In this document: positions 42,910 through 51,706 of the stretch, in pieces
Position numbering within the stretch: position 1 is the stretch's first letter
Layout: every line of letters starts with the position of its first letter
NCBI RefSeq assembly: GCF_003323735.1
Contig: NZ_QOIM01000028.1
Coordinates: 124,001 to 188,000, forward strand
From: Streptomyces reniochalinae
GTDB lineage: Bacteria > Actinomycetota > Actinomycetes > Streptomycetales > Streptomycetaceae
Length of the DNA stretch: 64,000 nt
Direction of reading: 5' to 3'
Made by a program: the position numbers and the translations under genes
The notes under the pieces: model-generated
What the model was told of the DNA's origin: nothing
The model's input: the letters and a program-made list of their open reading frames with translations, nothing else
Database searches by the model: none

Positions 42910-43557
42910 TCAGTGGCCCAGCAGGGCGTCCAGTTCGGCCGCGAAGAGCAGGGCGGGGTCGAACCCCATCCCCGCGAAGTGACCGGCGACCTCCAGGGAC
43001 AGGATGCCGTGCAGCCGGGTCCAGAGGGTCAGGGCGCGGTGGAGGACGGCGGACGGTGCGGGGTGGTCGGCGGCCCACTGCCGGTGGCTGTCGAGATGCG
43101 CGTCGAACGGCGTCGCGGGGCTCTCGAAGGTGTGGGCCGCGAAGGCGTCGATCAGCACCGCCATGATCCGGGAGGCGATGGCGGTGACGTCGTCGGGGGC
43201 GCGGTAGCCGGGGATGGGTGTGCCGAAGACGAGGAGGTACCGGTGGGGGTCCTCCAGGGCCCAGCGGCGCCATTCGTGCGCCAGTCCGGTCACGTCGGCA
43301 CCGGCGTCGAAGGCGGCGCGGATGGCGTCGGCGAGGCTTTGGTAGGCGTCCCTGACGAGTTCGGTGATCAGCTCGTCGCGGCCGGCGTAGTAGCGGTACA
43401 GCGCCGGGCCGCTCATGCCCAGCTGCTTGGCGATCGCGTTGAGGGAGAGGGCGGACGCTCCGGCCGTGGCGATCTGCTCCCACGCGCGTTCCTTGATCTC
43501 TCCGCGAACCTGTGCGCGGTACCGCTCACGGGGGCTCTTCGTGCCCGATTCCGGCAT
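42910..43557 (-). CDS. TetR-family regulator (WHG-domain type)
   Basis: A 215-aa repressor. Helix-turn-helix: AWEQIATAGASALSLNAIAK then GMSGPALYRYYAGRDELITE. The C-terminal domain has LAHEWRRWALEDPHRYLLVF and LWTRLHGILSLEVAGHFAGM, typical of the WHG/TetR_C_13 group. Its own upstream region carries GTTACAAGTTATCAC, 47 bp before the start, like the palindrome before the epimerase gene, so it probably represses both itself and that gene. Confidence 0.9.
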   Translation of the reverse strand: MPESGTKSPRERYRAQVRGEIKERAWEQIATAGASALSLNAIAKQLGMSGPALYRYYAGRDELITELVRDAYQSLADAIRAAFDAGADVTGLAHEWRRWALEDPHRYLLVFGTPIPGYRAPDDVTAIASRIMAVLIDAFAAHTFESPATPFDAHLDSHRQWAADHPAPSAVLHRALTLWTRLHGILSLEVAGHFAGMGFDPALLFAAELDALLGH

Positions 43558-43603
43558 CGGCGTGCACCTCTCCGCGCTCTCCAGGTTTCAGCGATATCGA
43601 TCG

Positions 43604-43618
43604 GTTACAAGTTATCAC
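43604..43618 (-). promoter_or_regulatory. Second TetR operator, upstream of the TetR gene
   Basis: GTTACAAGTTATCAC on the plus strand matches the epimerase operator core GTTATAAGCTATAAC at 12 of 15 positions. The position suits autoregulation of the minus-strand TetR gene. Confidence 0.65.
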
Positions 43619-43840
43619 GAAGACTAGGGCCCCTATGGGCAATTGAGTACTCGGGTGACGCGTGACGGGGCGCCGGTGGTCAGTGTCCGAGGCGGTCCGG
43701 TCCCGCACCGCGGGGCGGGGAACGGGCGGCGCGGAACCGCGGGGTGTGCCTCGACGTCATGGGCAGGGACATGGCCGGTCAGTGGTGTGCGGTGCTGACC
43801 GGCGGCGGGCCGGACGTACGGATGTGAGGGAGTCGCCACG

Positions 43841-45121
43841 GTGGGCGCGGTCAGGGTCGGCGGAAGCGGTGGCGGACGTACCGCGCGGGGCGAGGCGTAC
43901 GCGGTGAGGCGGGGGAGGGGCACGTTGCGCGCGCTCGCCCTCGTACTGGCACTGCTGGGAGCCCAGACCGTGGCGGTCGCATGGCCCGCGTACGCGTGCG
44001 GCTGCGGTGCGATGGTGCCGGCGGACCAGTCCCGTATCGGCGTGAACCAGGAGACCTCGGCGGTGCGCTGGGACGGGCATACCGAGCAGATCGTCATGCG
44101 CCTGACCGTCCACGGTGACGCCGAGGAAGCAGCCTGGATCATGCCCGTACCGCACCGTGCCTCGGTGAGGTTGGGGGAGAGCCGGCTGTTCGACGAACTC
44201 GCCGCGCTCACCGCGCCGCGGCCCGAGGAGCGGCCCTACTTCTGGCCCCGCTCGGGGGACTGGCCCTTCGGGGACACCGACGGGGCCGCGGCGCCTCCCG
44301 GGGCGGCGGCCCAGGGCCCCGGCGTCGACGTGGTGGGACGCGAACGGCTGGGGCCCTTCGACGTGGCCAGGCTCGCGGCCGACGACCCCGACGCGCTGCG
44401 CGACTGGCTGCGCGACAACGGCTTCCGCCTCCCGCCTCGGGTGGCCGGCCAACTGGCTCCTTACGTCGAGCGGAACTGGGAGTACGTCGCCGTACGACTG
44501 GCACCGGGCAAGCAGCAGGGTTCCCCCGACGCTGCCAACGGCGGCGGTGCTGCCGACGGTGGGGACGCCGCCGGGAACGGTGGCGACGGTGGCGCGCAGA
44601 ACGTGCGGGGCAGGGTTCTTTCGGGCGCCTTGCAGCCCCTGCACCTGACCTTCTCCTCCGACCGGCTCGTCTACCCGATGCGCCTTTCGCATGCCGCCCG
44701 AGAGCCGCAGAGTCTGGGCCTGTACATCCTGGCACCGCACCGGATGGAGACCCGCGACGCGATCGGCGGACGTACCCCCGAGGTCACCTTCGCGGACCGG
44801 CTGGAGACGGCCGACCAGCCCGAGTTGGTGCGGGAACTGGCGGACGGCGACGTACACCTCACCGCTCTCCAGCAGAGCTTCCCCGAACCGGAGAAGATCA
44901 CCGGGGACCACGTGCTGCGCCGCGCCGCCTCCGACAGTCCCTTCCACCGCACCTATGACCGGGACGTCCTGCTGCGCTGGGGCGGCGTCCCTGCCTGGAC
45001 GGTGACGGTGGGCGGCGCGCTGCTGCTCGTCCTGGTGGTCGTTGTGGCCCTGCTCGTGCGCCGCGGACGCCGACGGAACACGCCTCCCCGGCATCCGGCC
45101 TGCCCGCCGTGTGAGGCGTAA
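43841..45121 (+). CDS. DUF2330 domain membrane protein
   Basis: A 426-aa protein with a signal peptide (LRALALVLALLGAQTVAVAW), the Cys-rich start of the mature part (YACGCGAMVPADQSRIGVNQ), the conserved EEAAWIMPVPHRASVRLGES core, and a single C-terminal transmembrane helix (GGALLLVLVVVVALLVRRGR). It should be anchored outside the membrane by its C-terminus. An Asn/Gly/Asp-rich insertion lies around residues 225-250. The family function is unknown. GTG at 43841; GGGAG lies about ten bases upstream. Confidence 0.85.
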   Translation: MGAVRVGGSGGGRTARGEAYAVRRGRGTLRALALVLALLGAQTVAVAWPAYACGCGAMVPADQSRIGVNQETSAVRWDGHTEQIVMRLTVHGDAEEAAWIMPVPHRASVRLGESRLFDELAALTAPRPEERPYFWPRSGDWPFGDTDGAAAPPGAAAQGPGVDVVGRERLGPFDVARLAADDPDALRDWLRDNGFRLPPRVAGQLAPYVERNWEYVAVRLAPGKQQGSPDAANGGGAADGGDAAGNGGDGGAQNVRGRVLSGALQPLHLTFSSDRLVYPMRLSHAAREPQSLGLYILAPHRMETRDAIGGRTPEVTFADRLETADQPELVRELADGDVHLTALQQSFPEPEKITGDHVLRRAASDSPFHRTYDRDVLLRWGGVPAWTVTVGGALLLVLVVVVALLVRRGRRRNTPPRHPACPPCEA

Positions 45122-45124
45122 GGA

Positions 45125-45200
45125 CGCCTCCTCTTCGGGCAGGTGGCTGAAGGCCACGTCGGCGCCCTCGCGGGCGAACGCGACCGCGTCGGCGCCGCCC
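45125..45200 (-). pseudogene. Remnant of a short-chain dehydrogenase
   Basis: The minus strand encodes GADAVAFAREGADVAFSHLP then EEEAS, matching the N-terminal GRAVAVAFAREGADVAxxYLPEE pattern of SDR enzymes. The glycine-rich dinucleotide motif before it is scrambled and the remainder is missing. Confidence 0.45.
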
Positions 45201-45419
45201 GCCGCGCGCCGTGGGCGGTGGCGTGACCCTTGCAGGGCCGTCACCGGCCAGACCGGTGACGGCCCGGAGGGACCCCGGGTCAGGAGGCCACGGTCTCGCC
45301 GGGCGGGAAGCGGTCCCAGAGCAGCAGCAGCACGCGGGGGTCGACGTTGCCGCCGCCTGCGCTCTGTGCGGCCTTCACGTCCCGCGCGCCGTAGGCGTCG
45401 TCGCCCATGCCGGATGCCC

Positions 45420-45530
45420 CGTCGATGCCCTCCGGACACCTCAACATCCGACTCGACAACTTCACCGGAGACAGCTCCCTGCGGCCTGCGGTCTTCGAGG
45501 CGGACTGGGTCCGCGTCTACGGGCGACGGA
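45420..45530 (+). pseudogene. Remnant of a secreted carbohydrate-active enzyme C-terminus
   Basis: LNIRLDNFTGDSSLRPAVFE followed by ADWVRVYGR resembles the closing strands of GH16-like and related sandwich hydrolases (FEVDWVRVY). No upstream domain is present in any frame. Confidence 0.4.
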
Positions 45531-45780
45531 CGGGCCGGGCGCCCGGCGAACATTCCCCACACGGCCGGACGGCCTCGCCGAACAGCTGCCGCTTGCTGCC
45601 GAAGGCGGCGTACGACTGCCCGCCCAGGGGGGCGCAGCCGGCCGCTGGCAACCGTTCGCCTCGCCCCCGTCACCGGACCTGAGCCGGTGCCGCCGCGAGC
45701 CGGCGGTGCCTCGGGTGAACCGTCCGCCGCGCGCATCCGTCGTGCGTGAGCAGACAAAACTGACCCGAGAGGCGTGTTCT

Positions 45781-47415
45781 GTGCGCGAGAGACCACTTTC
45801 ATCACTTCGATCATTCCGGCCACTTCTGTTCGCTCTTCTGCTGGTTGTCGCTGCCGTCTCGGCCGTCGCCTCGGGAGGGTTCGGAGGAGGGAGTTCCGAC
45901 AACTCGAAGGACCACGTCACCGAGGCGGCGGCCGCCGGCGACGGCGAGCACACGGTCACCCTGCGGAACCAGACGGGGAGTCGCGTCTGGGTCGGCGCCA
46001 CGGTCAACGCGGACGGGTCCACTCCGCTCACCGACCTGCCCGTGCTGGACCCGGGGAAGTCGGCCACCATCACCGTTCCCGAGCGCTCGGACGCGGGGCA
46101 CTGGCGCGGCAAGTTCTTCGCCCGGCAGGGGTGCACAGGGGAGTCCGGCAGCACGTTCCACTGCGCCGTGGGTGACTGCGGGCCGTACGCCGACCGCTGC
46201 ACCACGGGTGAGCAGCCCGTCAGTCTCGCGGAGTTCAACTTCGACCCCGCGGACACGGCGGCGCCCTGGTACAACGTCAGCTACGTCAACGCCGTCTCGG
46301 CAGCCGTCACGATCACTCCCGACGGAGCGACCCCGCCCGAGAACGGCGGGCAGTGCTCCTCGGTGGGCTGCCCCGTCGATCTGCTGTCCCACTGCCCGCC
46401 CGAGAACCTGACCAAGGACAAGCAATCGGGCAAGCCGCTGGTGTGCGTCAACCCGAACCGCGACGCGAAGACGGCCTACAGCGAAGCGCTCACCAAGCAG
46501 TGCCCGACGGCGTACGCGTGGTCCAAGCACGACGCCGAGCAGGGCAACCAGGTCGTGCGCCAGTGCAGCGAATGCAAGGGCATGACCGTCACCTTCCACG
46601 GCTCCGGCGGCTCCGAGAAGCCCGGCACCGACCCCGGGGAGAGGCCCGGGCACGGCGACGACCCCGGCTCCGGTGACCATCCCGCGGCGGGACATGCCAG
46701 GGGCGTGGCGCTCAACCCCGTCGACGGTGCCGCGCAGGCGCTGGACGACTCCAACGCGTCCTGGTTCCACAACTGGACCTCTTCGAGCGCCGGAGTCGCC
46801 AAGCCGAAGGGCGTCGAGTACGTCCCGACGATCTGGGGCGCCGGCTCGGTCACCGACGCCGAGCTGGACAAGGCGAAGAAGGAGGGCAAGAACCTCCTGA
46901 CCTTCAACGAGCCCGACCTGCCGCAGCAGGCCGACATGACACCTGAGCAGGCCCTCGACCTGTGGCCCCGCCTGGAGAAGACCGGCCTGAACCTGGGCGC
47001 CCCGGCGGTCGCCGTCAACGCCGACAAGCCCGGCAGCTGGCTGGACCGCTTCATGAAGGGAGCTCAGGAGCGCGGCCTGCGGGTGGACTTCATCCCGGTG
47101 CACTGGTACGGCTCCGACTTCGGGCCGGACGCCGCCAATCAGCTGGCCGGCTACCTCAAGCGCGTCCACGACCGGTACAAGAAGCCCGTCTGGCTGACCG
47201 AATACGCTCTCATCGACTTCACCAAGGACGCCCCCCGCTACCCCAGCCAGGAGGAGCAGGACGCCTTCATCACGTCCTCGACGAAGATGCTGGAGGGGCT
47301 GGACTTCGTGAAGCGCTACGCCTGGTTCGCCCTGTCGACCGAGACCAGCCCGACCGGCCTCTACAACGGCACCAACGCGAAGGGAGGCGCGAAGATCTAC
47401 CGCGACGCCGGCTGA
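45781..47415 (+). CDS. Secreted thaumatin-like/GH128 fusion, probable beta-1,3-glucanase
   Basis: A 544-aa exported protein. A signal helix (RPLLFALLLVVAAVSAVASG) is followed by a thaumatin-like domain at about 55-255, rich in cysteines: HTVTLRNQTGSRVWVGATVN, WRGKFFARQGC, FHCAVGDCGPYADRC, YNVSYVNAVSAAVTI. A Pro/Gly/Asp linker (DPGERPGHGDDPGSGDHPAA) leads to a GH128 domain at about 295-544: ASWFHNWTSSSAGVAKPKGV, the acid/base Glu in LTFNEPDLPQ, IPVHWYGSDF and the nucleophile Glu in VWLTEYALIDF, ending TGLYNGTNAKGG. GH128 enzymes act on beta-1,3-glucan and thaumatin-like domains can bind it, so fungal wall attack is a fair guess. GTG start without a strong RBS. Confidence 0.85.
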   Translation: MRERPLSSLRSFRPLLFALLLVVAAVSAVASGGFGGGSSDNSKDHVTEAAAAGDGEHTVTLRNQTGSRVWVGATVNADGSTPLTDLPVLDPGKSATITVPERSDAGHWRGKFFARQGCTGESGSTFHCAVGDCGPYADRCTTGEQPVSLAEFNFDPADTAAPWYNVSYVNAVSAAVTITPDGATPPENGGQCSSVGCPVDLLSHCPPENLTKDKQSGKPLVCVNPNRDAKTAYSEALTKQCPTAYAWSKHDAEQGNQVVRQCSECKGMTVTFHGSGGSEKPGTDPGERPGHGDDPGSGDHPAAGHARGVALNPVDGAAQALDDSNASWFHNWTSSSAGVAKPKGVEYVPTIWGAGSVTDAELDKAKKEGKNLLTFNEPDLPQQADMTPEQALDLWPRLEKTGLNLGAPAVAVNADKPGSWLDRFMKGAQERGLRVDFIPVHWYGSDFGPDAANQLAGYLKRVHDRYKKPVWLTEYALIDFTKDAPRYPSQEEQDAFITSSTKMLEGLDFVKRYAWFALSTETSPTGLYNGTNAKGGAKIYRDAG

Positions 47416-47812
47416 ACGTCCGCGCCGACGAGGCGCGCCGACGCGCTGAACTGACGCGCCGACGCGGTGATCCGGCACGCTGACGCGGTGAACGGCACGC
47501 GGGACCGGGTCCCGCGTGCCGTCTCCCGTCTCCGGCCTCCCGCTTCCGGCCCTGGCGGCACCGGCACGAGAGGGGCACACCGTGCGGAGGGTTCGTCGCA
47601 CGCCGGTTGAGGCTTCGCGCGCCTTCTCCGCTCCGCAGTTTGTTGTTCGGCCTGCGTGCCCGCACTCGTACGGTGCTGAGTCAGGTGCTCCGGCGATCGC
47701 CGACCGCGACGGACTGCATGTCGGGGCGATGGAAGAGATGCACAAAGTATCGCAACCACACAGGCAGCGTGCAGATGCTTACCAGCACTACAGGGCGCCT
47801 CGCCCCCCTCTC
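47416..47812. other. Convergent intergenic region
   Basis: About 400 bp between two convergent genes. It has the terminator palindrome at 47492-47522, an imperfect gacgcg-type short repeat just before it (47423-47490), and otherwise nothing I can support. Confidence 0.4.
47492..47522. terminator. Perfect palindromic terminator after the thaumatin-GH128 gene
   Basis: Fifteen-base arms (acggcacgcgggacc and its complement) with a one-base centre; in RNA about 13 pairs with a small loop. It lies about 77 bp after the stop codon. Confidence 0.8.
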
Positions 47813-48499
47813 TCACGACCGAGTGGTCGGAGCGAGACGCAGCAGTGGGCGGAAGCGTTGAAAGGACGTGCTGAGCAGGCCCGGGTAGGCGTGAACTCGC
47901 TGCCACTGCGCGTTGGCTTCCAACTCAGCTGGACGCTTCTCGATAGCCTGGCGATGCGCGTCGGCGGAGATCCACAACGCGTAGTTGAACACCTTGGTTC
48001 CGTCCGGGCTCACGTAGAAGTGGGCTGAGAGGAGTCCCTTGGCCGGCGGTGTGCCGGCGCTGCTCTCGAACATCGCATCCACCAGCCGGTTCGCCCGCTC
48101 AGCGTCGGGGCCGTCAAAGATCCGGGTGACCAGCACGGCGCACGCTGCCTCGGCCGCCGGGCCGTAGGCGGGCGTGCTGCGCCGCAGCACGCCCGCGGTG
48201 ACGCCGGTCCTCTCGATTCCGGGCACGGCCGCGTCCACCTGCTGTTTCCACGTCAGGTCCTGAGCCGGAACGTCGTCCAGGTCGTCCACCTGGGAGAAGT
48301 GCAGCAGCGTGGTGCCGTCGTCAGCAGCCAGAACCGCGTACGAGCGCAGACCAGGGCCCGGCCAGGGTCTGCCGCGCCAGGCATCGGCGATCGCCTCCGC
48401 GACGACATGCTGGCGCTGCGGCGTGCCCACCTGCCAGCAACCGAACACCGCCGCTGCCGTGGAGACCGGACCGAGTGCGGATTCGATACCTGACCTCAT
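47813..48499 (-). CDS. Antibiotic-biosynthesis-monooxygenase-fold (ABM) protein
   Basis: A 228-aa protein with two ferredoxin-like halves: QVGTPQRQHVVAEAIADAWR then LRSYAVLAADDGTTLLHFSQ in the first, and LVTRIFDGPDAERANRLVDA then GLLSAHFYVSPDGTKVFNYA and QRVHAYPGLLSTSFQRFRPL in the second. Related streptomycete proteins are ABM-type, cofactor-free oxygenases or cyclase-like proteins, though many have no tested activity. ATG at 48499 with CAGGAGG seven bases upstream. It is not linked to a biosynthetic cluster here. Confidence 0.8.
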   Translation of the reverse strand: MRSGIESALGPVSTAAAVFGCWQVGTPQRQHVVAEAIADAWRGRPWPGPGLRSYAVLAADDGTTLLHFSQVDDLDDVPAQDLTWKQQVDAAVPGIERTGVTAGVLRRSTPAYGPAAEAACAVLVTRIFDGPDAERANRLVDAMFESSAGTPPAKGLLSAHFYVSPDGTKVFNYALWISADAHRQAIEKRPAELEANAQWQRVHAYPGLLSTSFQRFRPLLRLAPTTRS

Positions 48500-48785
48500 C
48501 AGCAACCTCCTGTTGTCCCGAACGTTGACGAGCGGTGCCCACAGGCGGCGACCACCAGCCAAAGCCTCCCACGGTGGAGCCCGACCGGTGGGTGCACGAC
48601 GTTCGCGGTGACGCCGAGACCTCACCAAAAGAGCCGAGGTCTCCCCCGGAGGTCTCAGGCCGACGATGCGTCCCCACGTCGCTCTACGCTCGCGATGGCC
48701 CCGAGCCGGCTCGCCGATCAGCAGCGGGGCGGGCCCCAGGATGCCGACCGCACCCGGACACCGCTCAGCGATCGGGCACGGGCGC

Positions 48786-49829
48786 TCACCTCAGGTCGGA
48801 CATGTCGAGCACGAAGCGGTAGCGGACATCGCCTCGGCGGAGGCGGTCGAGGGCTTCGTTCACCCTTTCCGACGGGAGCAGTTCGATGTCGGCGGTGATG
48901 CCGTTGGCGGCGCAGAAGTCCAGCATGGCCGCGGTCGCGGGGCAGCCTCCGGAGCCTGCTGAGCTGAGTTTCTTGCGCCCGATGAGCAGGTCGAGGGTCT
49001 CCACCGTGACGGGTCCGAGATGCCCGAGGTGGCTGAGCGTGCCGTCCAGGGCGACCAGGCGCAGATACGGGCCCAGGTCGTGTGGCGCGGAGATGGTGTC
49101 GATGACGACGTCGAAGCCGTCCCTGGCCCCGGCCATGGCCTCCGGGTCGGTGGACACGATCAGTCCGTGGGCGCCGAGGCGACGCGCGTCGTCGGCCTTG
49201 TCGGGCGAGCGGCTGATGACCGATGTCGTGGCGCCGAGTGCCACGGCCATCTTGACCGCGAGATGCCCCAGACCGCCCAGTCCCGCTACGCCGACGCGGC
49301 TGCCGGGGCCCACGCCCAGGGCGTGCAGAGGTTCCCAGACGGTGACCCCAGCGCACAGCAGGGGAGCGGCCGCGGCAGGGTCCAGGCCCGAGGGGAGCGG
49401 GTGCGCGAACCTGTCGCGCACGACGTATTCCCGGGAGTACCCGCCCAGCGTGGTCGAGCCGTCGTGCCGGTCGGTTCCGCCGTAGGTGAGGGTCGGGAAG
49501 GCGTGGCAGAAGTTCTCCTGGCCGGCCAGGCACATGGGGCACTCGCCGCACGCGTCGACGATGTTGCCGACCGCGACCCGGTCGCCGCGGGACAAGCCGG
49601 TGACCGCGGTACCGGTCTCGGTCACCACGCCGGTGAACTCGTGTCCCGGCACCAGCGGGCGCCCGGCTGCGTCGTCGTGGTCGCGGAGGGCGTGCAGGTC
49701 GGTGTGGCAGACGCCGCAGTAGTCGATCCGCACCGCGACGTCGTCGGGGCGCAGTTCGCGACGCTCCAGCGCGGCGCGTCGCAGTGTCGCCGGGCTGCCC
49801 GTCGCCTGCCATCCGCTCGTTGTTCGCAC
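48786..49829 (-). CDS. Zinc-dependent alcohol dehydrogenase (CAD/NAD(P)H-AdhA-like)
   Basis: A 347-aa medium-chain dehydrogenase. Catalytic zinc ligands are in YCGVCHTDLHALRDHD and LVPGHEFTGVVTE; the structural zinc site is CGECPMCLAGQENFC; NAD(P) binding is VGVAGLGGLGHLAVKMAVAL. The pattern fits the YahK/AdhA cinnamyl-type group reducing aldehydes. I chose the GTG at 49829 because GGGAGG lies five bases upstream and it is downstream of the operator; longer starts would place the operator inside the gene. It is divergent from the TetR gene at 49927 and most likely repressed by it. Confidence 0.92.
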   Translation of the reverse strand: MRTTSGWQATGSPATLRRAALERRELRPDDVAVRIDYCGVCHTDLHALRDHDDAAGRPLVPGHEFTGVVTETGTAVTGLSRGDRVAVGNIVDACGECPMCLAGQENFCHAFPTLTYGGTDRHDGSTTLGGYSREYVVRDRFAHPLPSGLDPAAAAPLLCAGVTVWEPLHALGVGPGSRVGVAGLGGLGHLAVKMAVALGATTSVISRSPDKADDARRLGAHGLIVSTDPEAMAGARDGFDVVIDTISAPHDLGPYLRLVALDGTLSHLGHLGPVTVETLDLLIGRKKLSSAGSGGCPATAAMLDFCAANGITADIELLPSERVNEALDRLRRGDVRYRFVLDMSDLR

Positions 49830-49843
49830 AGTGCCTCCCGTAT

Positions 49844-49865
49844 AAACAGACTGTTCGGTCTGTTT
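49844..49865. promoter_or_regulatory. TetR operator 1 between the ADH and TetR genes
   Basis: AAACAGAC, six bases, GTCTGTTT is a perfect 8-bp inverted repeat. It is directly upstream of a TATACG -10-like sequence on the ADH side. Confidence 0.8.
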
Positions 49866-49897
49866 GACCATAGGCGCACTCTCCGTGCCAGGCAAAC

Positions 49898-49913
49898 CAA
49901 CTGTTCTGTCTGA
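49898..49913. promoter_or_regulatory. TetR operator 2 just before the TetR start
   Basis: ACTGTTCTGTCTG at 49900-49912 repeats the ACTGTTCGGTCTG core of operator 1 with one mismatch, exactly 50 bp away, in the same orientation. Its left arm is less complete. Confidence 0.65.
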
Positions 49914-49926
49914 TAGCGTCCCCGGC

Positions 49927-50514
49927 ATGGCGGATCAGCCCCTGACCTCGCGCGGAGCCGCGACCTACCAGCGCATCCTCGACGTGGCGACCCAGGAGTT
50001 CGCCCAGCACGGGATCGCCGGAGCGCGCATCGAGCGGATCGTGTCCGCCGCGCGCACCAACAAGGCTCAGCTGTACGCCTACTTCGGCAACAAGGAGAAG
50101 CTCTTCGACGCGATCTTCTTCGGCTCGCTGGAGCGGATCACGAACGTCGTGCCGATCGACGCCGACGACCTCGCGGACTGGGCCGTCCGCCTCTACGACG
50201 AGTATCTCCGCCGCCCCGACCTGATCCGGCTGGCCACGTGGGCGCGCCTGGAGCGCAGGCCGGTCGGCCACCTCGTCGAGGACCACGACCGCCTCGACGA
50301 CCGCAAACTGGGTGCCATCGCCGAAGCCCAGGCCGCAGGGCGGGTGCGCCAGGGAGACCCGTTCGACGTGATGGCCATGGTCATCGCCATGTCGATGGCC
50401 TGGTCGCCGGTCAGCAACGTCTACGCGGCAACGGACGACGAGCCCGCGGACGTCCACGACCAACGCCGCGCCCTGCTCCGCGAAAGCGTCCGCCGCGCTG
50501 TCGCCGCCGAGTGA
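49927..50514 (+). CDS. TetR-family regulator of the adjacent alcohol dehydrogenase
   Basis: A 195-aa repressor. Helix-turn-helix: RILDVATQEFAQHGIAGARI then AARTNKAQLYAYFGNKEKLF. The C-terminal TetR_C domain has LADWAVRLYDEYLRRPDLIR and MVIAMSMAWSPVSNVY. The ATG at 49927 lies just after operator 2. Divergent from the dehydrogenase, so an aldehyde or alcohol sensor is the simple model. Confidence 0.9.
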   Translation: MADQPLTSRGAATYQRILDVATQEFAQHGIAGARIERIVSAARTNKAQLYAYFGNKEKLFDAIFFGSLERITNVVPIDADDLADWAVRLYDEYLRRPDLIRLATWARLERRPVGHLVEDHDRLDDRKLGAIAEAQAAGRVRQGDPFDVMAMVIAMSMAWSPVSNVYAATDDEPADVHDQRRALLRESVRRAVAAE

Positions 50515-50817
50515 CGGAAGCGCCGGGATGCCGCCTGCCGTGGGTGCGGGAGCGCCGGGGTGTCGCCGGCGGATGACGGGAGACGGGGAAATGCCCGACG
50601 GCCGTCCGGAGGAGAGGCTGGAGGGGAGAGGGCGGCGGGAGGTGCCTCGCCCGGTGGCGACGTGTGTGAGGATCACCGTCATGGGTTTCTGCGCCGGCAG
50701 CCACCGCGTCCTCGGAGGCCGAGAAACAGGCGGCTGCCGTCCGCCGAGTACCTACGGCGGCACGGGTGCGCCACCACCCGCCACCCGCCGCGGGTCGCCC
50801 GATGAGAGGAAGGCCCC
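50515..50817 (+). other. Intergenic, no gene seen
   Basis: About 300 bp between the TetR gene and the AraC-type gene. No coding frame with proper codon usage; GAGAGGAAGG at 50801-50810 is the RBS of the next gene. Confidence 0.45.
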
Positions 50818-51696
50818 GTGACGAGACGGGATTCTCCTCTGCGGCCGTTCGTCGCCACGCTTGTTCCCTACGATCTCGGTCCTGGCCCCGTGGGCGTGCA
50901 TCGCGGGCTTCCCTCCACCACACTGTCGCTCACCCTTCCCGAGGCCGATCCCGTCGAGATCGGGTGGCTCGCACACCCCTCATCGCGCCGCCGCCATCGG
51001 GCCGCCGTGGCCGGCCTGCACCTCGATCCGGCGCAGATACGGCAGAGCGGATGCACCCGGGGGGTGTACCTCGCGCTCACCCCGCTGGGCGCCGCCGCCC
51101 TGCTGGGCGTTCCGGCGTCCGCTCTGGCCGGGCATGTCGCCGATCTCGCCGACGTCGTGCCCGCGCTGGCGGACCTGCCGGAGCGGCTGGCAGCCTGCCG
51201 GACCTGGCCGCAGCGTCGCACGCTGGTCGAACGCTCCCTGCTCGCAGGGCTGGGCAGGCACGGAGAACGTGGGGACGCCCCGGAACTGCGGGCCATGCTC
51301 GCGGCTCTGTCCCGCACCCCTCGGGTGCACGAGGCAGCTCAGCTGCTCGGATGTTCCAGGCGGCACCTGAGCGGCAGGGTGCGCACGGAAGTTGGGGTGA
51401 CAGCGAAGGAGTACCAGCGACTGGTCCGCTTCGCGTCGGCCCGGAGCAGACTCGCGGCCGCCGGCACCCCGCAGGCCGCCTTGGCGGACGTGGCCGCCGC
51501 GTCGGGGTTCGCCGACCAGGCCCACCTGTCCCGGGAGTGGCGGGCCATGGCCGGGTGCACGCCCACCGGGTGGCTGCGCGCCGAGGGCCCGGCGACCCGA
51601 GGCTCGGCGGCCCGAAGCCCGGTGGTCCGGGGCCCGGTGGCCCGGGGTCCGCGGGTTCGCGAGGTGCCGTCCGGCGAGGAGACCGCGGTCGGCTGA
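50818..51696 (+). CDS. AraC-family transcriptional regulator
   Basis: A 292-aa regulator. The N-terminal half (residues 1-125) is a ligand-type domain with PLRPFVATLVPYDLGPGPVG and GVYLALTPLGAAALLGVPAS, as in streptomycete AraC proteins with a DUF6597-like domain. The two helix-turn-helix parts are RVHEAAQLLGCSRRHLSGRV and ALADVAAASGFADQAHLSRE, followed by WRAMAGCTPTGWLRAEG. The last 40 residues are an Ala/Arg/Gly/Pro repeat tail (SAARSPVVRGPVARGPRVRE). GTG start with GAGAGGAAGG upstream. It precedes a VOC gene by 104 bp and may regulate it. Confidence 0.88.
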   Translation: MTRRDSPLRPFVATLVPYDLGPGPVGVHRGLPSTTLSLTLPEADPVEIGWLAHPSSRRRHRAAVAGLHLDPAQIRQSGCTRGVYLALTPLGAAALLGVPASALAGHVADLADVVPALADLPERLAACRTWPQRRTLVERSLLAGLGRHGERGDAPELRAMLAALSRTPRVHEAAQLLGCSRRHLSGRVRTEVGVTAKEYQRLVRFASARSRLAAAGTPQAALADVAAASGFADQAHLSREWRAMAGCTPTGWLRAEGPATRGSAARSPVVRGPVARGPRVREVPSGEETAVG

Positions 51697-51706
51697 TTTC
51701 CGGTTC

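Larger units (their letters stand above)
45122..45780. other. Intergenic stretch with several gene remnants
   Basis: No intact gene. Three fragments stand out: an SDR start on the minus strand (45125-45200), an unidentified C-terminal-like piece on the minus strand (45289-45420), and a polysaccharide-hydrolase-like C-terminus on the plus strand (45420-45530). This stretch looks like a recombination scar. Confidence 0.5.
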
